DNA from: Verrucomicrobiota bacterium
GTDB lineage: Bacteria > Verrucomicrobiota > Verrucomicrobiia > Limisphaerales > UBA9464
Assembly: GCA_017309115.1 (NCBI GenBank)
Contig: JAFLEF010000032.1
Coordinates: 24,010 to 88,009 of the forward strand
Direction of reading: 5' to 3'
DNA length: 64,000 bases
The notes below the pieces were generated by a model that saw only the letters and a list, made by a program, of their open reading frames with translations, did not search any database and had not been told where the DNA came from. Position 1 is the first letter of the stretch. Each line of letters opens with the position of its first letter. The position numbers and the translations under genes were made by a program. Positions 8,162 to 17,242 of the stretch are shown piece after piece.

Positions 8162-10918
8162 TCAATCCCGGAGACCCGCCAGCCGTCGGGCCTGCGCCAA
8201 GGTGTCAATTTCCGCGGCCGTTTTGTCGTCGCGAATCCGGGCAATCCGGGGAAAGCGCAGGGCGAGCCCGCTGTTGTGTCGGGGGCTGGGTTGGATTGAA
8301 TCGAAGGCGATTTCGAGCACGAGGTCGGGCACGACTTCGAATCGACGTCCCGTTTGGCGAACTACCCGGGCGAGGAAGTGTTCGGTCAGTCGGTCAATCT
8401 CCGCATTGGTCAATCCGCTGTAGGCTTTGCCAATGACCTTGAGTTCCTGGGTGCGTTCGTCGCGAACGGCAAAGGTGTAGTCGCTCAGGACTCCGTGGCG
8501 TTTGCCATGACCGTATTCGGCGCCCACCACCACACAGTCCAGCGTCGCCAACGCACGTTTTAATTTCAGCCAGTTGAGCCCGCGCCGACCCGGGGAATAA
8601 GGGGAGGCCGGGTCCTTAATCATCAGCCCTTCGTTGCCGCGGGCGCGGGCGGCCAGGAAGGCTGCGTCAATGTCCTGGTCACTCGTTGCCGGGGTGAGGT
8701 GGGCGCGTCGAAACGAAGCGGGCAGATCCAACGCATCCAAGGCCTGACGTCGTTCGCGCAAGGGGCGCCGCATCCAGTCCTGGCCCTGGGACCAGAGCAA
8801 GTCGAAGGCGAGGTAGCGCACCGGCACTTCGTCGCCGAGAAACAGATCGCCTTCCCGCCGACCCAAGCGACGCTGGAGTTCCGCAAAGGGCAGGACGCGT
8901 TCGCCGTCCATGGCGATGACTTCCCCGTCGAGAATCCATTCGCCGGGATGGCGGCGGGCGGCGGCGACGAGTTCGGGGAAGGTGTCGGTCACGTCTTTGA
9001 GGTCGCGGCTGTAGAGCGTGACCCGGGAACCGCGCTGATGCAGTTGGCAGCGGATGCCGTCGTATTTGTCTTCCAGCCAAAGGTTCGGGAGTTCGCCGGG
9101 GGAGCTCCAAGCGGCGGCCCGCTCCAGAATCGAGGCGGCGTCGGGTTCGGGGGACGCGAGCATCACGCGAAAGGGCCGAAACGGCGTGAGGCCGGCCTCC
9201 GCCAGCCGATCCGCTCGGGCGAGCGCGGCGGTTTCGCCCAAATCGCCTAGAATCTGATGCGCGGAGCGAACGGACTCGGCGGTGCGGTGGAAGGCCTGGG
9301 CTACGGCCTCCTCGACCAGACCTTCCTTGAGGCCGATGCGCAGATCGCCGGTGAGAATCTTCACCAGGAACCGGGCCTCCTGGGGGCCGCAGCGGCGGAG
9401 GAATTCCCGCAGCAACGGTTCCTTCTCGGTGGGTCCCCGGGCGGCGGCGAGTTGGGTGAACAAAGTTTGGACGTCGTCGAGTGTGGGAGTCGGACCGGCC
9501 GGTTCGGGTTGGTGCACGGCGAACAGCGCCGCCACGGTTTCGCCGGTGTCGCTGAACCGCTGATAGGTGCTGCGAAAAGTGGCGAGCGTAACGCCCAGTT
9601 GTTGCTGCACTGCCGACCGCAGTAGAGCGAAGCCGACCGACAAGGATTGGTTGGCGATTGAGGCGAAGGGCAACCCTGTGAACCAGGTCACCACGGCGGC
9701 CAGGGATTTGGAATCTACGATGGCGAGGTAGTCGGCCAGAAGCCGGCACTTCTCCAGTTTGGAACTGATCTGTCCGACCGACTGGCAGGTTTCCGCGAAG
9801 CGGGAGAAGGAGTTGATGCCACCGTTGGCGGCGCGGGTTCCGGCGACGGAAGGCGGTGGTTGGGAGTTGTGGGGCGCCGAAGGGGCGGCGGGTGTTTCCG
9901 GTCGCCCTTCCAGAGAGGTGAGTTCCAGTTGTTCCACCGCCCCGAGAGCTCGGGCATCGAATCCCAAACGGCGCAGGTAAGCGGCGAATTCGGCAGCGAA
10001 CCCGTGGAGGGTGTACACCCGCTTGGGCTTCACCTGTTGGACGAACGCAACCAGATCCGGGAAGTCGGCGTGATCACTCAGTGGGAAGGCGGCGTCGGCC
10101 TGGTAGCGGAAGTGGCAGCCGGGATTCAACGCCCAACCGGTCAGAACGGCCATCTGACATCGCCCCAGGCGTCGGCGGAGCGACGTGGTGGACGTCCCCG
10201 GCGGGGCCAGCACGACTTTGCCGGCGGCCTGACCGGGATCGAATTCTTCGTAGGCCGGAAACTGGACGCCGAAGTCCTCATAGATGCGGGTCAGGCGCGC
10301 CACGCTGCTGTGGACCATGACGGGTAGGCCAGCAGCGGTTAGACCGCTCAGCATTTCCTGCGATTTGCCGAGGGAATATCCGAGCAGGACCGGGACCTCA
10401 TCGTTGTCGATCGCCTCTCGGCAGAAGCGGATAATGCCGGCCAACACGTCGGCGGTGGGAGGGAAAACATACTCCGGCCGGCCGTAGGTGGTTTCCATCA
10501 CCAGGACATCGGCGGGGCGTGGTTCGCAGCGTTCCGCGCTCAGGCCCGGTCTAAGTTTGAAGTCACCGGTGTAGAGCAAGGATCCGGAGGCATCTTCCAG
10601 CAGGGCCATGGCGGAACCGAAGATGTGTCCGGCGGGCAACAGGGTTAGTCCCGACAGTCCCACGCCGAGTTCGGTTCCGGAGTAGCGGCGACCGAATTCC
10701 AGAACGTGTTCCTCCCGGGTTCCGGAGACCCGGGCGCGCATCAGTCGTTGAGTAGCGGGGGTAAAGAGGACCCGGGCATGATGGCCGGTATGATCGCTGT
10801 GGGCGTGGGAGACGAAGACCGTTTCGCCGGGACCGATGGGGTCATGGGCATCCAGCCACAGGTGGGCCTGCGGGAAGTGCAGGGCGCCGTGGTGAAAGCG
10901 AAACCCAAGTTCAAACAT
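8162..10918 (-). CDS. Metallo-beta-lactamase exonuclease-like / ATP-dependent DNA ligase fusion
   Basis: A 918-residue two-part DNA repair protein. Residues 1 to about 335 form a metallo-beta-lactamase/beta-CASP-like domain with the metal motif SHAHSDHTGHH (H38, H40, D42, H43), PAGHIFGSAM and LYTGDF; the family of 'ligase-associated exonucleases' looks like this. A Pro-rich linker (about 345-385) leads to an ATP-dependent DNA ligase. The ligase has a helical N-terminal domain, an adenylation domain with the nucleophile motif EDKYDGIRC (K618), DGEVIA, EGLMIKDP and WLKLKR, and an OB-fold end. In other bacteria these two proteins are usually separate neighbouring genes. The ATG at 10918 is chosen because MFELGFRFHHGALHF matches the usual domain start; an upstream TTG at 10945 is possible. 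It diverges from the H-NOX gene across a 145-base gap. Confidence 0.9.
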   Translation of the reverse strand: MFELGFRFHHGALHFPQAHLWLDAHDPIGPGETVFVSHAHSDHTGHHARVLFTPATQRLMRARVSGTREEHVLEFGRRYSGTELGVGLSGLTLLPAGHIFGSAMALLEDASGSLLYTGDFKLRPGLSAERCEPRPADVLVMETTYGRPEYVFPPTADVLAGIIRFCREAIDNDEVPVLLGYSLGKSQEMLSGLTAAGLPVMVHSSVARLTRIYEDFGVQFPAYEEFDPGQAAGKVVLAPPGTSTTSLRRRLGRCQMAVLTGWALNPGCHFRYQADAAFPLSDHADFPDLVAFVQQVKPKRVYTLHGFAAEFAAYLRRLGFDARALGAVEQLELTSLEGRPETPAAPSAPHNSQPPPSVAGTRAANGGINSFSRFAETCQSVGQISSKLEKCRLLADYLAIVDSKSLAAVVTWFTGLPFASIANQSLSVGFALLRSAVQQQLGVTLATFRSTYQRFSDTGETVAALFAVHQPEPAGPTPTLDDVQTLFTQLAAARGPTEKEPLLREFLRRCGPQEARFLVKILTGDLRIGLKEGLVEEAVAQAFHRTAESVRSAHQILGDLGETAALARADRLAEAGLTPFRPFRVMLASPEPDAASILERAAAWSSPGELPNLWLEDKYDGIRCQLHQRGSRVTLYSRDLKDVTDTFPELVAAARRHPGEWILDGEVIAMDGERVLPFAELQRRLGRREGDLFLGDEVPVRYLAFDLLWSQGQDWMRRPLRERRQALDALDLPASFRRAHLTPATSDQDIDAAFLAARARGNEGLMIKDPASPYSPGRRGLNWLKLKRALATLDCVVVGAEYGHGKRHGVLSDYTFAVRDERTQELKVIGKAYSGLTNAEIDRLTEHFLARVVRQTGRRFEVVPDLVLEIAFDSIQPSPRHNSGLALRFPRIARIRDDKTAAEIDTLAQARRLAGLRD

Positions 10919-11063
10919 GCCGAAATGATATGGCGAGTTGACCAACGGGGGAATCCGGGGTCATTAATGGGCAGCTTCGACCCGGAAACCCATTCGCAGC
11001 AAACCTTAACCGCAGCTCGCGGAGGGGTATCGGGCAGCCAACCAAACAACCCATACGCCCCTT

Positions 11064-11627
11064 ATGTACGGAATGGTCAATCGCGCCGTGGAAGACCTCG
11101 TGTGCACTAACTTTGGCGAGGAGAAGTGGGAGCAAATTCGACAGAAGGCCGGCGTGGAGGAGGAGTTTTTTGTCAGCAACGAAGGCTATCCGGATGCCCT
11201 GACCTATCGATTGGTGGGAGCGGCCAGCGAGGTGTTGGGTCTGACTCCGGAAGCGATCCTGATGGCCTTTGGTGAACATTGGATTCTCAAGACGGCCCGG
11301 GAGGGCTATGGTGACCTTATGCAGGCTCATGGTCGAACCATGCCGGAGTTCCTGAGTAACCTGCCGAACTTCCACACCCGGGTGGCCTTGCTGTTTCCGA
11401 AGCTCCAGCCGCCCCGGTTCGAGGTGAGCGATTCCACACCGACGTCGCTGCACCTGCACTACCATACCCATCGGCTTGGCTTGGAGGCCTTTGTGGTCGG
11501 GCTTTTGCACGGGTTGGGCAAGATGTTCGAAACCCCGGTTACGGTGAAACAGATTGGCTTTCGGGGGGCTGATCTGGATCACGCGATTTTCCTCGTGGAC
11601 TGGTCGGCGGGCCCGGCCGCCGCATGA
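11064..11627 (+). CDS. H-NOX haem nitric oxide/oxygen-binding sensor
   Basis: Soluble haem sensor of 187 residues covering exactly one H-NOX domain, starting MYGMVNRAVEDLV at the ATG at 11064. The proximal haem ligand is H104 (NLPNFHTRV). The haem-propionate motif Y-x-S-x-R appears as Y133-H-T135-H-R137, with Thr replacing Ser. Other family blocks are AASEVLGL, AREGYGDLMQAHGRTMPEFL and FPKLQPPRF. Stand-alone H-NOX proteins normally bind NO (some bind O2) and inhibit or activate a neighbouring kinase or cyclase. The next gene starts 10 bases after the stop and encodes a kinase whose N-terminal domain is the H-NOX-associated domain, so the two almost certainly act together. Ligand selectivity cannot be read with certainty. 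Confidence 0.95.
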   Translation: MYGMVNRAVEDLVCTNFGEEKWEQIRQKAGVEEEFFVSNEGYPDALTYRLVGAASEVLGLTPEAILMAFGEHWILKTAREGYGDLMQAHGRTMPEFLSNLPNFHTRVALLFPKLQPPRFEVSDSTPTSLHLHYHTHRLGLEAFVVGLLHGLGKMFETPVTVKQIGFRGADLDHAIFLVDWSAGPAAA

Positions 11628-11637
11628 ATTTACTCAG

Positions 11638-14600
11638 ATGAATTCGGTGCCTCAGACGGCCCGGACAACGGGATTGACGCCGGCGCAGTTCGGCTTGGTC
11701 TTCCCGTTTCATCTGATCCTGGATGAGCAGGAAGTGGTGGTGGCGGTGGGGAAGTCATTGCTGAAGCTGGCCCCGCGGTTGGGAGAACGGCCGAAGTTTT
11801 CGGAGGTGCTGCGGGTCTCCCGACCCCAGATGACGTTTTCGGTGGCTGGACTGCGGGAGAAGGCCAACGCCCTGTTCCTGATCGAACTGCTCGGCACCGA
11901 CATTCTGCTGCGCGGTCAATCCCTTCCCCTGGAGGACGGCCGGGTGTTGTTTCTGGTGTCCCCGTGGTTGGGCGAGGGAATGACTTTCAGCCGTCTGGGG
12001 CTCAACCTGGAGGACTTTGCGATTCATGACCCAGCGCTGGACCACTTGCAGGCAGTGCAGGCGCAGAAAATGGCGGTGGCGGATCTGCAGCGGTTGAACC
12101 TGCGCCTCAAGAAGCGCAGCACTGAGCTCAACGAAATCAACGAACGTCTAACCGCGCAAAATCAGGCGTTGCGTAAGGCCGACGAAGTGATTCGCGCGCG
12201 GGAATTGGAGACCCGCACCCTGGCGTTGGTGGCGGCGCTGACGGATAATGCAGTGATTGTGGCCGACGCCCAGGGCCGCATTGAGTGGGTCAACGAAGGG
12301 TTCACCCGCACGACGGGGTACACCTTGGAGGAAGTGAAGGGACAGAAACCGGGGGCGATCCTTCAAGGCCCGGATACGGATCCCGCCACGATCCGTTACA
12401 TGCAGGAGCATCTGGCCCGGGGAGCCGGCTTCAAGGCGGAGATTCTAAACTACGGCAAGGGCGGACGGCGTTATTGGCTCTCCATTGAAGTTCAGCCCAT
12501 TCACGACGAAAACGGTCGGTTGGTGAACTTCATGGCCGTGGAGACGGAGATCACCGAGCGGGTGCAGAGCGAACGCCGTCGGAATCTTCAATACGAAGTG
12601 TCCCGGGCGTTGGCCGAAGCCAATTCCCTCGGCGCGGGGCTAACGCGGTCCCTGCGCGCCGTCGCGCTGTCCCTGGGTCAGGTCTTCGCCACTTATTGGG
12701 AATGGGATGAACGGAACGAGCTGTTGCGACCTAGTTCGTTTTGGCACGAATCGACCACCGAATTCGGCGCGCTGAGAGCTCGGTTCGAGCAAACTACTCT
12801 TCGGCCCGGGGAGGGATTGGCCGGACAGAGTTATCGAGCCGAACAGCCGCGGTGGATTGATTCCGGAGCTGACTCCGCCGGACTTGCCGCCGAGGAGTTG
12901 CGGAAGTTGAACTTGACCAAGGCCTTGTTGTTCAACTGCCGGGTCGATGGAAAGGTGCTGGGGGTGATGGAATTCTGGGGTCGCAGCCAGGAAGTCCCCG
13001 AGGCGGAGTTGCTGCAGATGTTTTCGGTGCTCGGCAGTCAGATCGGCCAGTTTGTGGTGCGCAAGTTGGCCGAACTGGAGGTTCAGCGGCAGCGGGACTT
13101 CGCCCTGCAAGTGATGAACCTGATGGGTCAGGGACTCACGATCACCGATGAGTCGAGCTGTTTTGTGTTCGCCAATTCCGCCTATGGACGGTTGGTGGGA
13201 TTGGCGCCGGAACAGCTGATTGGCCGGTCGCCGGTGGAGTTCACATTCCCGGAAGATCGGCCGGCTCTGGCGGAGGCCGCCCGGCGGCGGTTGGAGGGAG
13301 AGATCAGTAGTTATGAAACCCGCCTCAGGGGTGCTTCCGGACAGGTGGTACACGCGCTGGTCACCGGCGTCCCGCGATGGCGCGGCGATCGGGTGGTGGG
13401 AACGATTGCGACCATCACCGACCTCACCGAGCGCAAACACGTTGAGGACGAATTGCAGCGAGCCAAGGAGGTCGCCGAGTCCGCCAATCGGGCCAAGAGC
13501 GAGTTCCTGGCCGTCATGAGCCACGAGATTCGCACGCCGATGAATGCGATCATTGGCATGACGGGATTGCTGCGCGAAACGACGCTGGACGGTCGGCAAC
13601 AGGAGTTCGTCGAGGCGGTCCGCAGCAGTGGGGAAGCGCTGTTGGAGATCATCAACGAGGTTCTGGACTTCTCGAAAATTGAGTCGGGCGGGCTCTCCCT
13701 GGAGCCGGAGGACTTTGATTTACGCAGCCTGGTCGACGGAGTGATCGAGCTGCTCGCCCCGCGCGCCTTTCAAAAGGGGCTGCAATTCGCCTCTGTGATT
13801 GAACCGGACATCCCGGCGGTATTGCGCGGGGATGACGGCCGATTGCGGCAGATCCTGGTCAATCTGCTGGGCAATGGAATCAAGTTCACGTCCCAGGGTG
13901 AAGTGGTGATGCAGGTCTCGATCGTTTCCCGGGAGGAAACTCATTTGCGGTTGCGCTTTGCCGTTACCGACACCGGGATTGGCATCGACCAGGAATCGCA
14001 GGCGAAGATTTTTTCGCCCTTCACCCAGGTCGACTCCACTTCGAAGCGAAAGTATGGCGGCACGGGACTGGGGTTGGCGATTTGTCGACGGTTGGTGGAG
14101 CTCATGGGGGGAACCATCGGCTTCCAAAGTGAACTGAAGCAGGGCTCGAACTTCTGGTTCGAAGTGGATTTCAGTATCGGCGAGGCCGAGCAGGACACGC
14201 CCATGCCGCTGGATCTTTCCGGTATGCGGGTCCTGATTGTGGATGCGCATGCCCCCAGCCGACGCTCGGTGGCGGCCATTTTAACCAACTGGAAGATCGC
14301 TTATCAGGAGGCCGCTAGTGGGGAAGAGTTGTTGCAGAAGCTGCGCCAGGCGGTCACGGCCGGAAAACCATTTCAATTGGTTCTCATCGACAAGGTTGTC
14401 TGCGATGCGGCCAGTGATCTCGTGGCCCGCGAGGTGATGTCGGAAATTCGTGGGTCCCGGGCCCGAGTGGTGCTCGCCTTGTCAGCGGTCCAGGCGGTGC
14501 AGTCGCCCCTGCATCCGAAGTTTGATGCGGTGGTTTCCAAGCCGGTCAAACAGTCTCAGTTGTTCAATGTCTTGCTGACCATCGCCCAGCAAACGGTGGC

Positions 14601-15432
14601 CAACAGTCCCACGGCTGCGGAGCCTTCCTTGCCGACCGGGATGGAGCCGAAGCCGACCGAGCGACTGCGCATTCTGGTTGCCGAGGATCATGACATCAAT
14701 CGACGGCTCGCCATTTTCATGCTCGAGCGATTGGGGTACACCGCAGATTTTGTCAGTGACGGAAACGAGGCGGTGGAGTCCTGGCAACGGTTCCCATACG
14801 ACGTCATTCTGATGGATTGTCAGATGCCGATGATGGATGGCTATGAGGCCACTCGGGAAATCCGCCGTCGGGAAGCGATCCTACCTCCCAACACCCGACG
14901 TCATGTACGTATCGTGGCCATGACCGCAAACGCCATGCAGGGCGATCGGGAGAAGTGTCTCGAAGCGGGCATGGACGACTACGTTTCCAAGCCGGTTCGG
15001 ATGGAGGCGTTGCAGGCCGCCCTGAAGCGGCATCTGGCGGCCGATCGTTCAGCTGGAGTTGAGAAGGCGGCGGTTCGGTCACTGTCCGAGTCACTGGCGG
15101 AATTGCAGCGCGAGTTTGGTCGGGAAGCGGCGGTGGAACTGCTCGGTTCGTTCCTGCGGGACACCCCCATGCGCCTGGCGGAATTGCATCAGCTGTCGTT
15201 TGGTCCGGACGATCGGGCCTTGGCCCGGAGTGCCCATTCCCTGGCGGGTAGCAGCGGCATTTTTGGTCTGAACGAAATGCGGGAACTGGCGCTGGAAGTC
15301 GAAGCCGTCGCCGGACGCAAGGCCCCCACCGCCAGCAATGCCGTGGTGATGCAGCTTGACCGTTGCTTCGAACGACAGCGACCCGAGTTGGAACGACTTT
15401 TTCACGAACTCCAGCAAGCCCCAACGAATTGA
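11638..15432 (+). CDS. H-NOX-associated hybrid histidine kinase with receiver and Hpt domains
   Basis: A 1264-residue phosphorelay protein. The domain order is an HNOBA (H-NOX-associated) domain (about 12-165; FPFHLILDEQEVVVAVG, LLRGQSLPLEDGRVLFLVSP, GLNLEDFAIHD), a short coiled coil, PAS (about 195-310), GAF (about 335-480) and a second PAS (about 490-605). It continues with HisKA (MSHEIRTPMNAI, H629), HATPase (NLLGNGIKFT, DTGIGI, GGTGLGLAI), a divergent receiver (LIVDAHAP, LIDKVVCD), a canonical receiver (AEDHDINRR, D1060 in LMDCQMPMMDG, then SKP) and a C-terminal Hpt (H1200 in RSAHSLAGSSGIFG). No membrane segment is visible, so it is cytosolic. The ATG at 11638 is chosen because HNOBA begins shortly after it. 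Its TGA overlaps a TTG start of the first EPS glycosyltransferase, which suggests co-transcription. The output target is unknown. Confidence 0.93.
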   Translation: MNSVPQTARTTGLTPAQFGLVFPFHLILDEQEVVVAVGKSLLKLAPRLGERPKFSEVLRVSRPQMTFSVAGLREKANALFLIELLGTDILLRGQSLPLEDGRVLFLVSPWLGEGMTFSRLGLNLEDFAIHDPALDHLQAVQAQKMAVADLQRLNLRLKKRSTELNEINERLTAQNQALRKADEVIRARELETRTLALVAALTDNAVIVADAQGRIEWVNEGFTRTTGYTLEEVKGQKPGAILQGPDTDPATIRYMQEHLARGAGFKAEILNYGKGGRRYWLSIEVQPIHDENGRLVNFMAVETEITERVQSERRRNLQYEVSRALAEANSLGAGLTRSLRAVALSLGQVFATYWEWDERNELLRPSSFWHESTTEFGALRARFEQTTLRPGEGLAGQSYRAEQPRWIDSGADSAGLAAEELRKLNLTKALLFNCRVDGKVLGVMEFWGRSQEVPEAELLQMFSVLGSQIGQFVVRKLAELEVQRQRDFALQVMNLMGQGLTITDESSCFVFANSAYGRLVGLAPEQLIGRSPVEFTFPEDRPALAEAARRRLEGEISSYETRLRGASGQVVHALVTGVPRWRGDRVVGTIATITDLTERKHVEDELQRAKEVAESANRAKSEFLAVMSHEIRTPMNAIIGMTGLLRETTLDGRQQEFVEAVRSSGEALLEIINEVLDFSKIESGGLSLEPEDFDLRSLVDGVIELLAPRAFQKGLQFASVIEPDIPAVLRGDDGRLRQILVNLLGNGIKFTSQGEVVMQVSIVSREETHLRLRFAVTDTGIGIDQESQAKIFSPFTQVDSTSKRKYGGTGLGLAICRRLVELMGGTIGFQSELKQGSNFWFEVDFSIGEAEQDTPMPLDLSGMRVLIVDAHAPSRRSVAAILTNWKIAYQEAASGEELLQKLRQAVTAGKPFQLVLIDKVVCDAASDLVAREVMSEIRGSRARVVLALSAVQAVQSPLHPKFDAVVSKPVKQSQLFNVLLTIAQQTVANSPTAAEPSLPTGMEPKPTERLRILVAEDHDINRRLAIFMLERLGYTADFVSDGNEAVESWQRFPYDVILMDCQMPMMDGYEATREIRRREAILPPNTRRHVRIVAMTANAMQGDREKCLEAGMDDYVSKPVRMEALQAALKRHLAADRSAGVEKAAVRSLSESLAELQREFGREAAVELLGSFLRDTPMRLAELHQLSFGPDDRALARSAHSLAGSSGIFGLNEMRELALEVEAVAGRKAPTASNAVVMQLDRCFERQRPELERLFHELQQAPTN

Positions 15433-16622
15433 AAATCCTCTACGTCCACGAACGGTTTGGCGCGCTGGCCGGCGCCGAGGCCAACGCCCACATCACCGCC
15501 ACCGAACTGGGCCGGCGGGGTCATGAACTGGGTATTCTGCACGGACCTTCCACCGGCAAAAATGAAGCCGGTTGGCAAACCACGTTTCCGAACCGGTTCC
15601 CGCTAACCGCTGGTTCCACGGCCGAGGCCACACGCGCGGCGTTGCGAACGTTCCAGCCGGCCGTGGTGTATGTGCACAAGATGTCGGACCTCGCGGTGAT
15701 CAGCGCGCTGGTGGACTCCGGCGTGCCGCTCGTGCGAATGGTCCACGACCACGACATCTACTGCATGCGCAGCTACAAGTATGATTACTTCACACGCGAG
15801 ATCTGTACCCGGCCGGCCTCGCTGGCCTGCATCGTGCCGTGTCTCGCATCGGTAGTGCGCAATCCGGACGGCGGCTTTCCGCTCAAGTGGGTCAGTTACA
15901 CCGCCAAGAAACGAGAGATCGCCCTCAATCGCCAGTTTCGCCGAATGGTGGTGGTGACGACCTACATGCGGGATGAACTGTTGAAGAATGGGTTCGACGC
16001 GAACCGCATTCGCATTCACGCGCCGGTGCCGCGCATGGGCGATCCCAATCTCCGCTCCAGTTTCAGTGACCGGAATCTGATCCTGTACGCCGGGCAGATC
16101 ATTCGCGGCAAAGGAGTCGACGTCCTGTTGGAAGCGTTGGCGAAGGTGAAGTCGAAGTTTGAATGCATCATCCTGGGCGATGGCAATCACCGGCAATACT
16201 GCGAAGACCTCAACCGGCGTTTGGGACTGGCGGATCGGGTCCACTTCAAGGGCTTCATTCCGCAGGACGAACTCAAAGGCTACTACCGGGAATGCAGCAT
16301 GGTGGCGTTGAGTTCCGTGTGGCCGGAACCGATTGCCACCATTGGTCTCGAGGTGATGCGCTATGCCCTGCCGGTGGTCGCTTTCGACGCCGGAGGCATC
16401 AAGGACTGGTTATTGGACGGCCACAACGGGTACCTCGTACCCTGGATGGATCGGGACGCTTTTGCGGCCCGGACGGATGAGCTCCTGCAAAACAAGGCGA
16501 AGGCCCGGGAGATGGGCGAGAATGGGCTCAAATTGGTTTCGGAACGGTATGACTTCGAGGGTTACATTGGCGACCTGGAGGTGCTGTTCGCCGAGGTCGC
16601 CCGGGAGAAGGTCGGGAAATGA
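15429..16622 (+). CDS. GT4-type glycosyltransferase
   Basis: A 397-residue retaining glycosyltransferase of the GT-B fold, first gene of the EPS cluster. It reads from a TTG start whose last bases overlap the TGA of the kinase gene (TTGA), giving KILYVHERFGALAGAEANAH as the expected Rossmann start. The donor-binding C-terminal half has LILYAGQIIRGKGVDVLLEA, ILGDGNHRQYCEDL, HFKGFIPQDELKGYY and EPIATIGLEVMRYALPVVAF, the E-x7-E region typical of GT4. An upstream ATG at 15363 would overlap the kinase's Hpt end and adds unrelated residues. Donor and acceptor sugars are unknown. The stop overlaps the next gene by ATGA. Confidence 0.88.
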   Translation: MKILYVHERFGALAGAEANAHITATELGRRGHELGILHGPSTGKNEAGWQTTFPNRFPLTAGSTAEATRAALRTFQPAVVYVHKMSDLAVISALVDSGVPLVRMVHDHDIYCMRSYKYDYFTREICTRPASLACIVPCLASVVRNPDGGFPLKWVSYTAKKREIALNRQFRRMVVVTTYMRDELLKNGFDANRIRIHAPVPRMGDPNLRSSFSDRNLILYAGQIIRGKGVDVLLEALAKVKSKFECIILGDGNHRQYCEDLNRRLGLADRVHFKGFIPQDELKGYYRECSMVALSSVWPEPIATIGLEVMRYALPVVAFDAGGIKDWLLDGHNGYLVPWMDRDAFAARTDELLQNKAKAREMGENGLKLVSERYDFEGYIGDLEVLFAEVAREKVGK

Positions 16623-17242
16623 AACCGCGGCTCGTCGCCATCGCCGGCGGCAGCGCCTCGGGCAAGACCTGGCTGGCCCAGCGGTTGGTGGAACAGTTGG
16701 GGTCCCTGGCGACCCGGGTGTCGTTGGACGACTTCTATCGCGACCGCACGCATCTGACCCTCGCGGAACGCAAGAAGATCAATTTTGACCATCCCCGGGC
16801 GATTGATTGGGACCTGTTCGGATCGGTGCTGGAACAGATTCGCCAGGGCCGGACTTGTCCGGTTCCCCGGTATGATTTCGTGGCGTCCAATCGGGAACCA
16901 GAGCCGCGTCTGTTCGAACCGGTGCCGCTGGTCCTGGTGGATGGATTGTGGCCGCTGGTTTCGGCGGGCTTGTCCGCCCGGTACGATCTCAAGGTGTTTG
17001 TGGATTGTCCGGCGGAGCAGCGTTTGGCGCGCCGATTGGCTCGGGACACCGTGGAACGGGCCTGGCCGGCGGAGGTGGTGACCCGGCAGTTTTGGGAGCA
17101 GGTGGAACCGATGCACCAGCGGTTCGTGGAACCTCAGCGCGCGGTGGCCGATGAAATTTTGGACTCTCCGATCGCGGTGACAAATCTGCAACGGCTTGCA
17201 GATCGACTCAAAAAGCTTTCCAGTGAGGGCGCCCAAACATGA
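16619..17242 (+). CDS. Uridine kinase-like P-loop kinase
   Basis: A 207-residue kinase of the uridine kinase/phosphoribulokinase superfamily. It has a Walker A motif at residues 10-17 (GGSASGKT), a substrate region SLDDFYRD, FDHPRAIDWDLF, PRYDFVASNR and LVDGLWPL, followed by RRLARDTVERAW. These match uridine kinase, which makes UMP from uridine. Within an EPS cluster it could feed UDP-sugar supply or act on another small molecule. Start and stop both overlap neighbours by four bases, so it is translationally coupled to the flanking glycosyltransferase and sugar-transferase genes. Confidence 0.8.
   Translation: MKPRLVAIAGGSASGKTWLAQRLVEQLGSLATRVSLDDFYRDRTHLTLAERKKINFDHPRAIDWDLFGSVLEQIRQGRTCPVPRYDFVASNREPEPRLFEPVPLVLVDGLWPLVSAGLSARYDLKVFVDCPAEQRLARRLARDTVERAWPAEVVTRQFWEQVEPMHQRFVEPQRAVADEILDSPIAVTNLQRLADRLKKLSSEGAQT

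Noticed and set aside
11554-11637. Earlier start for the hybrid kinase at 11554
   Set aside because: It would overlap the H-NOX gene, and the added residues do not match the HNOBA family, which begins after the ATG at 11638.
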